From contig JAHBVT010000001.1 in the NCBI GenBank assembly GCA_019637355.1, forward strand, positions 2,635,192 through 2,699,191: 64,000 bases of DNA, written 5' to 3'. Shown here in pieces: positions 8,517 through 16,537 of this stretch (positions within the stretch are counted from its first letter, which is position 1; every line of letters starts with the position of its first letter). Under the pieces are notes generated by a model that saw nothing but the letters and a program-made list of their open reading frames with translations, had not been told where the DNA came from and did no database searches. A program made the translations under genes and the position numbers. The DNA is from Gemmatimonadaceae bacterium (GTDB lineage: Bacteria > Gemmatimonadota > Gemmatimonadetes > Gemmatimonadales > Gemmatimonadaceae).

Positions 8517-9415
8517 CGCTGCACTGCTGGTCGAGCGCGCACTATGTGATCGCCCTCCCCGCAGGGCATCGATTCCCGATCGCCAAGTACGCGCTGCTGC
8601 GCGACGCCGTGCTCGCCGAGGGCGTCGTGGCGCCGGCGGCGCTGCACGATCCCTCCCGCGCACCGCGGGAAGATGTAGAACGCGTGCACGACCCGGCGTA
8701 CATCGCGCGGCTGCTGCAGGGCACGATGCCGGCAGCTGAGCAGCGCACGCTGGGCTTCCCGTGGAGCGAGGGCCTGGTGGAGCGCTCCTTCCGGGCCGCC
8801 GGCGGCACGCTCGAAGCCGCCGAGCACGCGCTGCGTGCGGGCATCGCAATGAACCTCGCCGGCGGCACGCATCACGCCTTCCGCACGCACGGCGAGGGCT
8901 TCTGCGTGCTCAACGACGTGGCCGTGGCGGTGGCGGCCCTGCGCGCTCGTGGAGTGGCGCGCCGCATCGCCGTCGTGGACCTCGACGTGCACCAGGGCAA
9001 CGGCACGCACGCGCTCTTCGCCGGTGACGACGACTGCTTCACCTTCTCGATGCACGGGCGGCGCAACTACCCGTTCCGGAAGGTGGCCGGACGCCTCGAC
9101 GTTGAACTGGAGGACGGCACCGCCGACACCGAGTACCTCGAACGTCTTGCCGCCGCGCTGCCTGGCGTGCTCGCCGAAGCGCGGCCCGACCTCGTGTTCT
9201 ATCTGGCCGGAGCCGATCCCTTCGAGGGCGACACGCTCGGCCGGCTCAAGCTCAGCTTCGACGGTCTGATGCGCCGCGACGCGCTGGTGCTCGAGGCCTG
9301 CCGTGCCGTCGGGGTGCCGGTGGCGATCGCCATTGCCGGTGGCTACGCGGCCGATGTGCGCGACACGGTGCGCATCCACGTGAACACGGCCCGCGTGGCG
9401 CGTAGCTTCCTGTAA
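8513..9415 (+). CDS. Histone-deacetylase-family (AcuC/class IV-like) deacetylase, probable CTG start
   Basis: Family motifs are complete: GGTHHAF, GFCVLNDVAVA, DLDVHQGNGTHALF, SMHGRRNYPF, LAGADPFEGDTLG and the terminal GGYA. Bacterial members deacetylate acetylpolyamines, acetylated proteins or related amides using Zn. The conserved N-terminus (LHCWSSAHYVIALPAGHRFP) lies upstream of any ATG, GTG or TTG in frame. The best start is CTG 8513-8515, seven bases after GAGGGAG (8499-8505) and overlapping the preceding stop (CTGA). GTG 8546 would delete part of the conserved region. With the CTG start the protein is 300 aa. It sits between two peptide-related hydrolases. Confidence 0.88.
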   Translation: MTLHCWSSAHYVIALPAGHRFPIAKYALLRDAVLAEGVVAPAALHDPSRAPREDVERVHDPAYIARLLQGTMPAAEQRTLGFPWSEGLVERSFRAAGGTLEAAEHALRAGIAMNLAGGTHHAFRTHGEGFCVLNDVAVAVAALRARGVARRIAVVDLDVHQGNGTHALFAGDDDCFTFSMHGRRNYPFRKVAGRLDVELEDGTADTEYLERLAAALPGVLAEARPDLVFYLAGADPFEGDTLGRLKLSFDGLMRRDALVLEACRAVGVPVAIAIAGGYAADVRDTVRIHVNTARVARSFL

Positions 9416-9418
9416 CCG

Positions 9419-10312
9419 ATGCCACCGATCCCTCCGCCGCTCGAAGACGGCTACACCAGCAGCACGACGCTGCCGCTGTATTGGTGCCGCTATGCGCCGC
9501 CCGCGCCCGTCGGCCGCCTGATGCTGCTGCACGGCGGCCCCGGCGCGCACCACGACTACTTGCTGCCACAGATGCTCGAGCTCGCGCGCACGCACGACGT
9601 GTTGCTCTACGACCAGCGTGGCGGCGGACGCTCCAAGACCGACGACCGCACGCCCATTACCTGGCAGACGCACGTGGCCGACCTCGCCGCCGTGCTCGCC
9701 GAGCGTCACGAGGGTCCGCTGACGCTCGTCGGCTACTCCTGGGGCGCGATGCTGGCGATGCTCTATGCCATCGAGGCCGCCGCTGGACGGGTCACGCCCG
9801 CGCCAGCGCGGCTCGTGCTGATCAATCCCGCACCGCTGACCCGCGCCTGGCGGGGCGAGTTCGAAGCCGAGTTCTCGCGGCGGCAGCAGGGCGAGGCCGT
9901 CACCGCGATGCGCGCCGAGCTCGCCGCCAGCGGCCTGCGCGAACGCGACCCGGACGCCTACAAGCAGCGCGCCTTCGAGCTCTCGGTGGCCGGCTACTTC
10001 GCCGACCCCTCCCGCACGCACGACCTCACGCCCTTCCGGGTCACCGGACGGGTGCAGCAATCGGTCTGGGAGTCGCTGGGCGAGTTCGACCTCCTCCCCG
10101 CCCTGCGCACGGTCCGCCTGCCCGCCCTCGTGGTCCACGGACGGCAGGACCCGATCCCCCTTGACTCGGCACAAGCCTGCGCCGAGGCCTTGGGGGCCGA
10201 GGGGGTCTGGCTGGATGACTGCGGCCACGTGCCGTATGTTGAACAGCCAGCGCAGCTCTTTGCGGCGCTGGCGGAGTTCCTCGACCGCACCGAGCCCTCA
10301 CCGTCCCGCTGA
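9419..10312 (+). CDS. Proline iminopeptidase-like alpha/beta hydrolase
   Basis: The protein is 297 aa. Motifs in order: oxyanion-hole HGGPGAHHDY, DQRGGGRS, nucleophile elbow GYSWGAM, the Asp region HGRQDPIP and the catalytic His in CGHVPYVEQP. HGGPG and DQRG.G.S are characteristic of S33 proline iminopeptidases and related aminopeptidases. There is no signal peptide, so it is cytoplasmic. It starts three bases after the deacetylase stop, and its own stop directly abuts the next ATG (TGAATG), which indicates one operon. The substrate may be an N-terminal Pro peptide; other aminoacyl-amide hydrolases of this family cannot be excluded. Confidence 0.88.
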   Translation: MPPIPPPLEDGYTSSTTLPLYWCRYAPPAPVGRLMLLHGGPGAHHDYLLPQMLELARTHDVLLYDQRGGGRSKTDDRTPITWQTHVADLAAVLAERHEGPLTLVGYSWGAMLAMLYAIEAAAGRVTPAPARLVLINPAPLTRAWRGEFEAEFSRRQQGEAVTAMRAELAASGLRERDPDAYKQRAFELSVAGYFADPSRTHDLTPFRVTGRVQQSVWESLGEFDLLPALRTVRLPALVVHGRQDPIPLDSAQACAEALGAEGVWLDDCGHVPYVEQPAQLFAALAEFLDRTEPSPSR

Positions 10313-10768
10313 ATGGCGACGCAAGACGACATCATCCAGCCGTATGTGGCGACCATCGAGACCGAGGGCCGTCGCTACAACGTCTCCGTGCGCATCGTCT
10401 ACGATGGCATCGAGTATATGGGTCGCCTGTGGTTCGCCGACGAATCCTGGGACGACCTCGGCCTTCCCGACCGCGGCCCCCTACCCGGCCGCTCGCGCGA
10501 GGAAGTGATCTCGCTCGCCAAGCGGATGTCGCCGCAGGAGTTGGTCAAGCGCCACCGCCGCGCCCTCGCCGAGAAGCGCCGTTTCCTCGGCCTGCGCAAG
10601 CACACCGACGAGATCCTCGCCAAGATCCGCTACCTGAACCAGGTGGCGATCTCGATGCGCGCCGGCTTGCTCGACGTCGAAGGCGCGGCGCAGGAGATCG
10701 ACCTGACCGAGAAGCAGCTCCACACGCTGATCGACACGCTGTCGGAGCACGCAGGTAAGGAAGACTGA
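10313..10768 (+). CDS. Conserved-looking cytoplasmic protein of unknown function
   Basis: The protein is 151 aa. An N-terminal beta-rich part (residues 1-45, with RRYNVSVRIVYDGIEYMGRLWF) is followed by long charged helices (about 60-95 and 100-150) with heptad-like spacing that could form a coiled coil. It has no signal peptide and no catalytic motif I recognise. The start abuts the previous stop, so it is the last gene of the amidohydrolase operon. A short hairpin and CCGTC-type repeats follow it. Confidence 0.65.
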   Translation: MATQDDIIQPYVATIETEGRRYNVSVRIVYDGIEYMGRLWFADESWDDLGLPDRGPLPGRSREEVISLAKRMSPQELVKRHRRALAEKRRFLGLRKHTDEILAKIRYLNQVAISMRAGLLDVEGAAQEIDLTEKQLHTLIDTLSEHAGKED

Positions 10769-10895
10769 CGTCGGACGTCGAATGCGGGACGGAGGACGGA
10801 TGCTCAGCCTGCAGGAACCGAGCCAAGGCTGAGGAGTTGTTAGCTTGTAGCTTCCGTCATCCGTCATTCGTCCAAGCCGTCCAAGCCGTCCGAGA
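10769..10895 (+). repeat. Intergenic gap with weak hairpin and CCGTC-type short tandem units
   Basis: This 127-base gap holds three things. First come purine-rich GGACGGA units at 10787-10800. Then a 7-bp stem, CTCAGCC (10803-10809) with GGCTGAG (10827-10833), is followed by a modest T-rich stretch and could be a weak terminator. Last is an array of CCGTCAT/CCGTCCAAG units at about 10853-10892 that runs right up to the polX start codon. No gene is visible. Confidence 0.55.
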
Positions 10896-12626
10896 ATGGA
10901 CTCCAAAACCGCCTCCCACCTCCTCCACGAAATCGCCGCGCTGCTCGAGCTGCAGGGCGAGGACCCAGCCGTGCCGGCGCCCTTCGCCGATGCGGCGCGC
11001 TCGCTGGCGGCGGACGAGCCGCGCGCGCTCAAGGAGCTGCTGAAGCGCGATCGGCGTCGCTTCGCACCGGAGGTGCTGGAGGTCCTGGAGCAGTTGCGCG
11101 AGACCGGCGACGCCGAGTTGCTGGACCGCTTGCGCGAGAGTACGCCGGAAGGGCTCTTCGAGATGATGCGCGTGCCCGGGCTCGGCCCCTCGCGCATCCG
11201 GCGCATCCACGAAGGCCTCGGCATCGACACGCTGCAGGAGCTCGAGGACGCGGCGCGCGACGGGCGCCTCGCCAAGCTGCCGCGCTTCGGCGAGCGCACG
11301 GCCGAGCAGGTGCTGCGCGGCATCGCCTGGCTCAAGGAGAGCGGCGCCGAAGTGCTGCTGCCGCACGGCCGCGCCGAGGCCGAGCGCATCCTCGCGGCAG
11401 TGCGGCGCCAGCCGGGCGTGGTGCGGGCCGAGATCGCCGGCGCGGTGCGCCGCCACTGCGAGACGGTGCGCGACCTGGACATCGTCGCCGCCTGCGCGCG
11501 CGAGCCCGAGGCGGTGGCGGCGGCCTTCGCCCGGATGCCCGGCGTGCGCGACTCGGTCGGTAGCGGCACGCGGCACGTGGCCCTGCGCTTCGAGGACGGC
11601 GTGCGGCTGCAACTGCACTGCGTGCCGGCGGCAGAGTTCGCCGTGGCCTGGTTTCGCGCCACCGGATCGGCGGCGCACGTGCAGGAAGTCGTCGCGCGGG
11701 CCGCGCTGCGCGGCCTCACGCTCGGCGAGCACGAGCTGCGCGGTGCCGACGGGCGCGTGATCGAGCTGGCCGACGAGCCGGCGCTCTACGCCGCCATCGG
11801 CCTTCCCTGGTTGCCGCCAGAACTGCGCGAAGGGCTTGGCGAGGCCGCGGAAGCCGAGGGCGAAGGCTTCGGCGGTCTCATCACGCTCGCCGACATCCGC
11901 GGCGTGCTGCACTGCCACTCGCAGTACAGCGACGGCGGCGCGACGATCGCCGAGCTCGCGGCGGCCGCGCGCAGCTATGGCTGGAGCTACCTCGGCGTCA
12001 GCGACCATTCGCAGAGCGCGTTCTACGCCGGCGGCCTCGACGCGGAGTCGCTGGCGCGGCAGCACGATGAGATCGACGCCATCAACGCGTCCTTCCCCGA
12101 CTTCCGCGTGCTCAAGGGCGTGGAGGCCGACATCCTGCCCTGCGGGCGCATCGATTATCCCACCGAGGTGCTCGACCGCTTCGACTACGTGATCGCTTCG
12201 GTGCACTCGCGCTTCGGGATGAACGAGACGCAGATGACCGAGCGCGTGCTCAAGGCGCTCGACGATCCGCACATCAGCGTGCTCGGGCATCCGACGGGCC
12301 GCTTGTTGCTCACCCGCGAGCCCTATGCGATCGATATGGACGCCGTGCTCGAGAAGGCCGGACGCCTCGGCGTGGCGGTGGAGCTGAACGCCGATCCGCA
12401 CCGCCTCGACCTCGACTGGCGCCTCGCCAAGTTGGCGCGCAAGTACGGCGCGAAGATCGAGATCGGCCCTGACGCGCATTCTGTGGACGGCCTCGAGAAT
12501 ATGGCGCTGGGCATCGGGATGGCCCGCAAGGCCTGGCTGCGCCCGGACGACGTGATCAACACGCGCAGCGCCGAGACCTTCGTGGAGTTCGCGACGCGCC
12601 GCCGCCGCGCCGCCGCGTCGGCGTGA
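10896..12626 (+). CDS. polX: DNA polymerase/3'-5' exonuclease PolX
   Basis: The protein is 576 aa, the usual length for bacterial PolX. Residues about 1-90 correspond to the helix-hairpin-helix and fingers N-domain. The nucleotidyltransferase core shows AEIAGAVRRHCETVRDLDIV with the catalytic DxD. The C-terminal PHP nuclease domain has HCHSQYSDG, GVSDHS, KGVEADIL, GHPTGR and GPDAHS, giving a full set of metal ligands. The enzyme fills short gaps during base-excision repair. The palm motif is slightly unusual: AGAVRRHCET replaces the common GSxRRxKET. The gene overlaps nth by four bases, so gap filling and lesion removal are co-translated. Confidence 0.95.
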   Translation: MDSKTASHLLHEIAALLELQGEDPAVPAPFADAARSLAADEPRALKELLKRDRRRFAPEVLEVLEQLRETGDAELLDRLRESTPEGLFEMMRVPGLGPSRIRRIHEGLGIDTLQELEDAARDGRLAKLPRFGERTAEQVLRGIAWLKESGAEVLLPHGRAEAERILAAVRRQPGVVRAEIAGAVRRHCETVRDLDIVAACAREPEAVAAAFARMPGVRDSVGSGTRHVALRFEDGVRLQLHCVPAAEFAVAWFRATGSAAHVQEVVARAALRGLTLGEHELRGADGRVIELADEPALYAAIGLPWLPPELREGLGEAAEAEGEGFGGLITLADIRGVLHCHSQYSDGGATIAELAAAARSYGWSYLGVSDHSQSAFYAGGLDAESLARQHDEIDAINASFPDFRVLKGVEADILPCGRIDYPTEVLDRFDYVIASVHSRFGMNETQMTERVLKALDDPHISVLGHPTGRLLLTREPYAIDMDAVLEKAGRLGVAVELNADPHRLDLDWRLAKLARKYGAKIEIGPDAHSVDGLENMALGIGMARKAWLRPDDVINTRSAETFVEFATRRRRAAASA

Positions 12627-13282
12627 GACGAGCGCGAAAGCGCGGCGCGGCGCTCAAGGCCCACGCCGCCGAGGTCCATCGCAGGCTGCTCGCGCTCTAC
12701 CCCGACGCGCACTGCGAGCTCGACTATCGCAATCCCTACGAGCTGGCCGTCGCGACCATCCTCTCGGCGCAGTGCACGGACAAGCGCGTGAACCTCGTGA
12801 CGCCCGAGCTGTTCCGCCGCTGGCCCGACGCCGAGGCGCTCAGCGAGGCGCCGCGCGAGGAGATCGAACAGGTCATTCAGAGCACCGGCTTCTTCCGCAA
12901 CAAGGCCAAGTCGCTCTCGGGTTTCGCCAAGGGCGTGGTGCGCGAGCACGGCGGCACGGTGCCCGCCGAGATGGAACCGCTCATCGCGCTGCCGGGTATC
13001 GGGCGCAAGACCGCGAACGTGGTGCTCGGGAATGCCTTCGGCATCAACGAAGGCGTCGTCGTGGACACCCACGTGCAGCGGATCGCCGGGCGACTCGGTC
13101 TCACCAAGGAGACCGACCCCGTGATGGTGGAGCGGGCGCTGATGCCGCTCTTCCCCCGCGAGGGCTGGACGATGCTCTCGCACCTGATGATCTGGCACGG
13201 CCGCCGTACCTGCGACGCACGCAAGCCCAAGTGCGGCGCCTGTACACTGGCCGATATCTGCCCCTCCGCCGAGATTGTGTGA
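12623..13282 (+). CDS. nth: Endonuclease III
   Basis: The protein is 219 aa. The GTG start (12623-12625) overlaps the polX stop as GTGA. The helix-hairpin-helix LPGIGRKTANVVL supplies the catalytic Lys, and VVVDTHVQR supplies the catalytic Asp. The C-terminal CX6CX2CX5C cluster (C-DARKPK-C-GA-C-TLADI-C) binds 4Fe-4S. It removes oxidised pyrimidines and nicks AP sites. There is no separate ribosome-binding site, so translation probably depends on polX. Its stop overlaps the ATG of the next gene by one base. Confidence 0.96.
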   Translation: MRRARKRGAALKAHAAEVHRRLLALYPDAHCELDYRNPYELAVATILSAQCTDKRVNLVTPELFRRWPDAEALSEAPREEIEQVIQSTGFFRNKAKSLSGFAKGVVREHGGTVPAEMEPLIALPGIGRKTANVVLGNAFGINEGVVVDTHVQRIAGRLGLTKETDPVMVERALMPLFPREGWTMLSHLMIWHGRRTCDARKPKCGACTLADICPSAEIV

Positions 13283-13737
13283 TGCCCCGCCATACCGTGT
13301 TGACCGCGACGCTGCTCGCGGCCGCCGCCACGCTTGCGGCCTGCGCCAGCCAGCCGCGCAGCCGCAACGCGCAGCTCCTCGCCGCGCCCGCCGATTCCTG
13401 CGAACTCGCCCGCGAGGACGCCGCGCTCAATCCGCGGCTCGACGTGCAGAAGGTGCCGACGCCGGTGGAGATGAACCCGCCGCCCATCCGCCGCCCCGTG
13501 CCCGCCAGCGCGCTGCGCCGCGACGGCTCGTCGAGCCTCAAGGTCGAGGTGCTCGTGGACACGCTCGGCAAGGCCGATATGAGCACCTTCACCGTCATCG
13601 AGTCCACCAGCGCCTGGCTCACCACCGGCGTCCGCAACGCCCTCGCCCGCTGGACCTTCGAGCCGGCCGAGCTCAACGGCTGCAAGGTGCCGCGGTACTA
13701 TCAGTTCGTGGCGACGTCGCCGCCGAGGCGGCGGTAG
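13282..13737 (+). CDS. Lipoprotein with TonB-like C-terminal domain
   Basis: The protein is 151 aa and starts in the TGATG overlap with nth. The lipobox is at residues 18-21 (LAAC) after a short hydrophobic signal. From about residue 78 it has the energy-transducer TonB C-terminal fold pattern (SLKVEVLVDTLGKADMSTFTVIEST, then NALARWTFEPAELNGC). It lacks the transmembrane anchor and Pro-rich rod of true TonB, so it is more likely a periplasmic TonB-C-like protein than a transducer. Two further cysteines could form a disulfide. Confidence 0.78.
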   Translation: MPRHTVLTATLLAAAATLAACASQPRSRNAQLLAAPADSCELAREDAALNPRLDVQKVPTPVEMNPPPIRRPVPASALRRDGSSSLKVEVLVDTLGKADMSTFTVIESTSAWLTTGVRNALARWTFEPAELNGCKVPRYYQFVATSPPRRR

Positions 13738-13835
13738 GCAGACGGGGGACTTGAGACGGGAGACTTGAGGGGGACTTCGTGCTAGATTTCGGGAGCTCGT
13801 CCTCACGTCTCATGTCTCACGTCTCACGTCTCGCT
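13738..13835 (+). repeat. Complementary 7-bp-period repeat blocks, candidate -10 between them
   Basis: The block at 13741-13777 carries GACTTGAGAC/GGGAGACTTGAG units. The block at 13802-13832 carries four (A)CGTCTC(A) units. GAGACTTGAG is complementary to CTCAAGTCTC-type units, so the two blocks can pair partly as a loose hairpin. Between them lies GCTAGATT (TAGATT at 13783-13788), a possible -10 for the cyclophilin gene. One of the only two CATG sites in the window (13811) lies inside the second block. Confidence 0.5.
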
Positions 13836-14294
13836 ATGAAGACCGCTACCTTCGAAACCAACAAGGGCACCATCACCGCCGAGCTGCACGAGAAGGACGC
13901 GCCCGGCACGGTCGCCAATTTCGAGAAGCTTGCCAACGAAGGCTTCTACGACAACATCCGCTTTCACCGCGTGATCCCTGAGTTCGTGGTGCAGGGCGGC
14001 TGCCCGAACGCCAAGATCGGCGGCACGCCCAAGGGCCCGCCGGGCACCGGCGGTCCGGGCTACAAGATCAAGTGCGAGACCGCGGGCAATCCGCAGACAC
14101 ACAAGGTCGGTGCCCTCTCGATGGCGCACGCCGGCAAGGATACCGGCGGCTCGCAATTCTTTATGGTGCTCAGCGAGGCCAACACGCGACACCTGAATGG
14201 CGTGCACACGGTGTTCGGCCAGATTACCGCCGGGCTGGACGTGATGAACCAGCTCACCGACCGCGACCATATGGTGACCGTTCGGGTCGCCTGA
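13836..14294 (+). CDS. Peptidyl-prolyl cis-trans isomerase, cyclophilin type
   Basis: The protein is 152 aa without a signal peptide, so it is cytoplasmic. Active-site motifs are [20 protein letters not shown] and [10 protein letters not shown]. The His in HTVFG stands where eukaryotic cyclophilins have Trp, as in many bacterial PpiB-like enzymes. It catalyses proline isomerisation during folding. The start follows a GTCTCAC repeat block with no ribosome-binding site; the upstream TAGATT would give a leader of about 40 bases. Confidence 0.94.
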   Translation: MKTATFETNKGTITAELHEKDAPGTVANFEKLANEGFYDNIRFHRVIPEFVVQGGCPNAKIGGTPKGPPGTGGPGYKIKCETAGNPQTHKVGALSMAHAGKDTGGSQFFMVLSEANTRHLNGVHTVFGQITAGLDVMNQLTDRDHMVTVRVA

Positions 14295-14320
14295 GCCTCC
14301 ACTCTCTCCCGGACCCCCCA

Positions 14321-14488
14321 ATGACTGCCGGAACTCCAATGACGGGCCGCGACACCAAGGCCCACCTCACGGGCTTCTTCGTCGGCCTCGTCGGCATCGC
14401 CATCGTCGTGCTGTCGCTCGTGTACCTCACGAACAAGAAGTTCGAAGGGCACGGCGAGCAGGCCGCAGCGACCTCGACGCAGCACTAA
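14321..14488 (+). CDS. Tiny single-pass membrane protein next to a metal ATPase
   Basis: The protein is 55 aa, with one transmembrane helix (about residues 17-38, FFVGLVGIAIVVLSLVYL) flanked by Lys/Thr and a His-containing tail (FEGHGEQAAATSTQH). ATG 14321 or ATG 14339 could start it. It sits 26 bases after the cyclophilin and its stop is 5 bases before the P-type ATPase GTG, so it is likely co-transcribed with the ATPase. I do not recognise a family. It could be a small accessory subunit. Confidence 0.55.
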   Translation: MTAGTPMTGRDTKAHLTGFFVGLVGIAIVVLSLVYLTNKKFEGHGEQAAATSTQH

Positions 14489-14493
14489 GTGCC

Positions 14494-16395
14494 GTGACGG
14501 GCAGCCAGCCCGCACTCCAGCGCCCCGATCCCGCCACGCGGGTCGGGGCGCTGCCGTTTCCGCTGAGCGCGGCCCGCGCGCCTGCACTCGCGCTGCTCGC
14601 CCTGATCGTGGGCGGGGCGCTGTACCTCGCGGTGGAGCCGACGCTTGCATTCTGGCTGCACTACGCGGCGCTCGTCATCCTCGGCGCGCCGGTCGCCTGG
14701 CGCACGCTGCGCGGGATGCTGCGCGGCCACTTCGCCGCCGACGTCGTCGCGATGCTGGCCATCGTCACCGCCATCGCGCTGTTCCAGCCGGTGGCCGGCC
14801 TCGTGATCGTGCTGATGCAGACCGGCGGCGAGTTGCTCGAGCGCTACGCCGAGGGCCGCGCCTCGGCGGCCGTGCGCGAGTTGGAGGCGGCCGCGCCGCG
14901 CATCGCGCACCGCGTCCCTGGCGAGGACAGCTCCCGCACCGAGGACGTCGCGGCCGAAGAAGTGCAGGTCGGCGACCGCATCCTCGTGCGGCCCGGCGAG
15001 ATGCTGCCCTGCGACGCCGTCGTGCTCGAGGGCAACAGCTCGCTCGACACGTCACGGCTGACCGGTGAACCGCTGCCGCAGCGCGTGCAGATCGGCGCCG
15101 CCGTACAGTCGGGCGTGGTGAACCTCGAGGGTCCGCTGCTGCTGCGCGTCACCGCGCCGGCGCGCGAATCGCTGTACGCGCGCATCGTCGAGCTGGTGCG
15201 CACGGCGCAGGCCGAGAAGTCGCCCATCCAGCGCCTCGCCGACCGCTGGGCGGTGTGGTTCACGCCGCTCACGATCGTCGTCTGCGTCATCGCCTGGCTG
15301 CTCTCCGGCGACGCCACGCGCGTGCTCGCCGTGCTGGTCGTCGCGACCCCCTGCCCGCTCATCCTCGCCACGCCGGTGGCGGTGATCGGCGGCATCAACC
15401 GCGCGGCGCGGCGGCAGATCGTCGTGCGCAACGGCTCGGCGTTGGAGCTGCTCGCCCGCGTGGACACCGCCGTGTTCGACAAGACCGGCACGCTGACCAT
15501 CGGGCGGCCGGCGGTCTCCGACGTGCTCGTGCCGCCCGGAGGCGATGCCGGCGAGCTGCTGCGGCTCGCGGCGGCGATCGAGGTCGGCAGCGGACATCTG
15601 CTCGCGCGCTCCACCGTCGAGGCGGCGCATCAGCGCGGCCTCAGCATCCCGACGGCGCGCAACGTGGTCGAGACGCCGGGCCAAGGCGTGCAGGGCGAGG
15701 TCGAGGGCCGTCGGGTGACGATCGGCTCACACGCGCTGGTGCGTGCGCAGCACCCAGAAGCCGCCGCCGCGCTCGACACGCTCCACGCGGGCGCGAGCGG
15801 ACTGCGCGCCTACGTGGCCGCCGACGACCGTGCGCTGGGAACCGTCGCCTACGCCGACCGCGTCCGCGACGACCTCGCACCGATGTTCGCGCGCCTGCGC
15901 GCGCTCGGCGTCGCACGCAGTGTGCTGCTCTCCGGTGACCACACCGCCAACGTCGCGCCCATCGCCGCACAGGTGGGCATCACCGAGGCCCGCGGCGACC
16001 TCCTGCCGCAGGACAAAGTCGAGGCCGTGCGCGCACTCGAGGCGGCTGGCCATCGCGTCGTGATGGTCGGCGATGGCACCAACGACGCGCCGGCGCTCTC
16101 GGCGGCCACGGTGGGCGTGGCGCTGGCCGCGCACGGTGGCGGCATCTCGGCCGAGGCGGCGGGCGTGGTGCTGCTCGCCGACGACGTCACGCGCGTGGCC
16201 GACGCCGTGGCCATCGGGCAGCGCACCGTACGCATCGCGCGGCAGAGCATCGCGGCGGGCCTGGCGCTCTCCGGCGCGGCGATGGTCGTCGCGGCGCTGG
16301 GTTACATCCCGCCGACGGTCGGCGCCCTGCTGCAGGAGGCGATCGACGTCGCCGTGATCGTCAACGCGCTTCGCGCGGCGGGCGAGGCGGCGTGA
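14494..16395 (+). CDS. Heavy-metal P1B-type ATPase with TPC metal-site motif
   Basis: The protein is 633 aa from a GTG start. It has no N-terminal metal-binding domain. Actuator loop SLDTSRLTGEPLP, transmembrane metal motif ATPCPLILATP (about residues 284-294), phosphorylation site DKTGTLTIG and hinge MVGDGTNDAPAL are all present. TPC replaces the CPC of copper and zinc pumps. The nucleotide-domain HP dipeptide reads GSGHLLA, as in other TPC-type members. It exports or sequesters a transition metal; specificity is not predictable. The last 35 bases overlap the 3' end of ccoS on the other strand. Confidence 0.88.
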   Translation: MTGSQPALQRPDPATRVGALPFPLSAARAPALALLALIVGGALYLAVEPTLAFWLHYAALVILGAPVAWRTLRGMLRGHFAADVVAMLAIVTAIALFQPVAGLVIVLMQTGGELLERYAEGRASAAVRELEAAAPRIAHRVPGEDSSRTEDVAAEEVQVGDRILVRPGEMLPCDAVVLEGNSSLDTSRLTGEPLPQRVQIGAAVQSGVVNLEGPLLLRVTAPARESLYARIVELVRTAQAEKSPIQRLADRWAVWFTPLTIVVCVIAWLLSGDATRVLAVLVVATPCPLILATPVAVIGGINRAARRQIVVRNGSALELLARVDTAVFDKTGTLTIGRPAVSDVLVPPGGDAGELLRLAAAIEVGSGHLLARSTVEAAHQRGLSIPTARNVVETPGQGVQGEVEGRRVTIGSHALVRAQHPEAAAALDTLHAGASGLRAYVAADDRALGTVAYADRVRDDLAPMFARLRALGVARSVLLSGDHTANVAPIAAQVGITEARGDLLPQDKVEAVRALEAAGHRVVMVGDGTNDAPALSAATVGVALAAHGGGISAEAAGVVLLADDVTRVADAVAIGQRTVRIARQSIAAGLALSGAAMVVAALGYIPPTVGALLQEAIDVAVIVNALRAAGEAA

Positions 16396-16537
16396 CCGCG
16401 TCGTCGTCGTGCACCGCCCGCATCGCCGGCGTGGTGAGGTCGTCAAACTGCCCCGAGCGCGAACTCCACACGTAGGCGCCGACGAAGATCGCCACCAGCA
16501 GGATCGCCAAGGGCACCAGCAGGAACAGCACGCTCAT
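16361..16537 (-). CDS. ccoS: cbb3 oxidase maturation protein CcoS
   Basis: The protein is 58 aa. ATG 16535-16537 overlaps the ccoI stop (ATGA). A single N-terminal transmembrane helix is followed by the CcoS signature WSSRSGQFDDLTTPA and an acidic/Pro tail. CcoS is required for cofactor insertion into the cbb3 catalytic subunit. It is the last gene of the operon and ends inside the convergent P1B ATPase gene. Confidence 0.9.
   Translation of the reverse strand: MSVLFLLVPLAILLVAIFVGAYVWSSRSGQFDDLTTPAMRAVHDDDAVTPPRPPREAR

Noticed and set aside
8306-10228. 640-codon frame antisense to the deacetylase and hydrolase genes
   Set aside because: Low-complexity translation, and both plus-strand genes beneath it have complete catalytic motifs.
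13765-13788. TTGAGG / TAGATT as a standard sigma-70 promoter for the cyclophilin gene
   Set aside because: The spacer is only 12 bases. TAGATT alone is kept as a weak -10 candidate.
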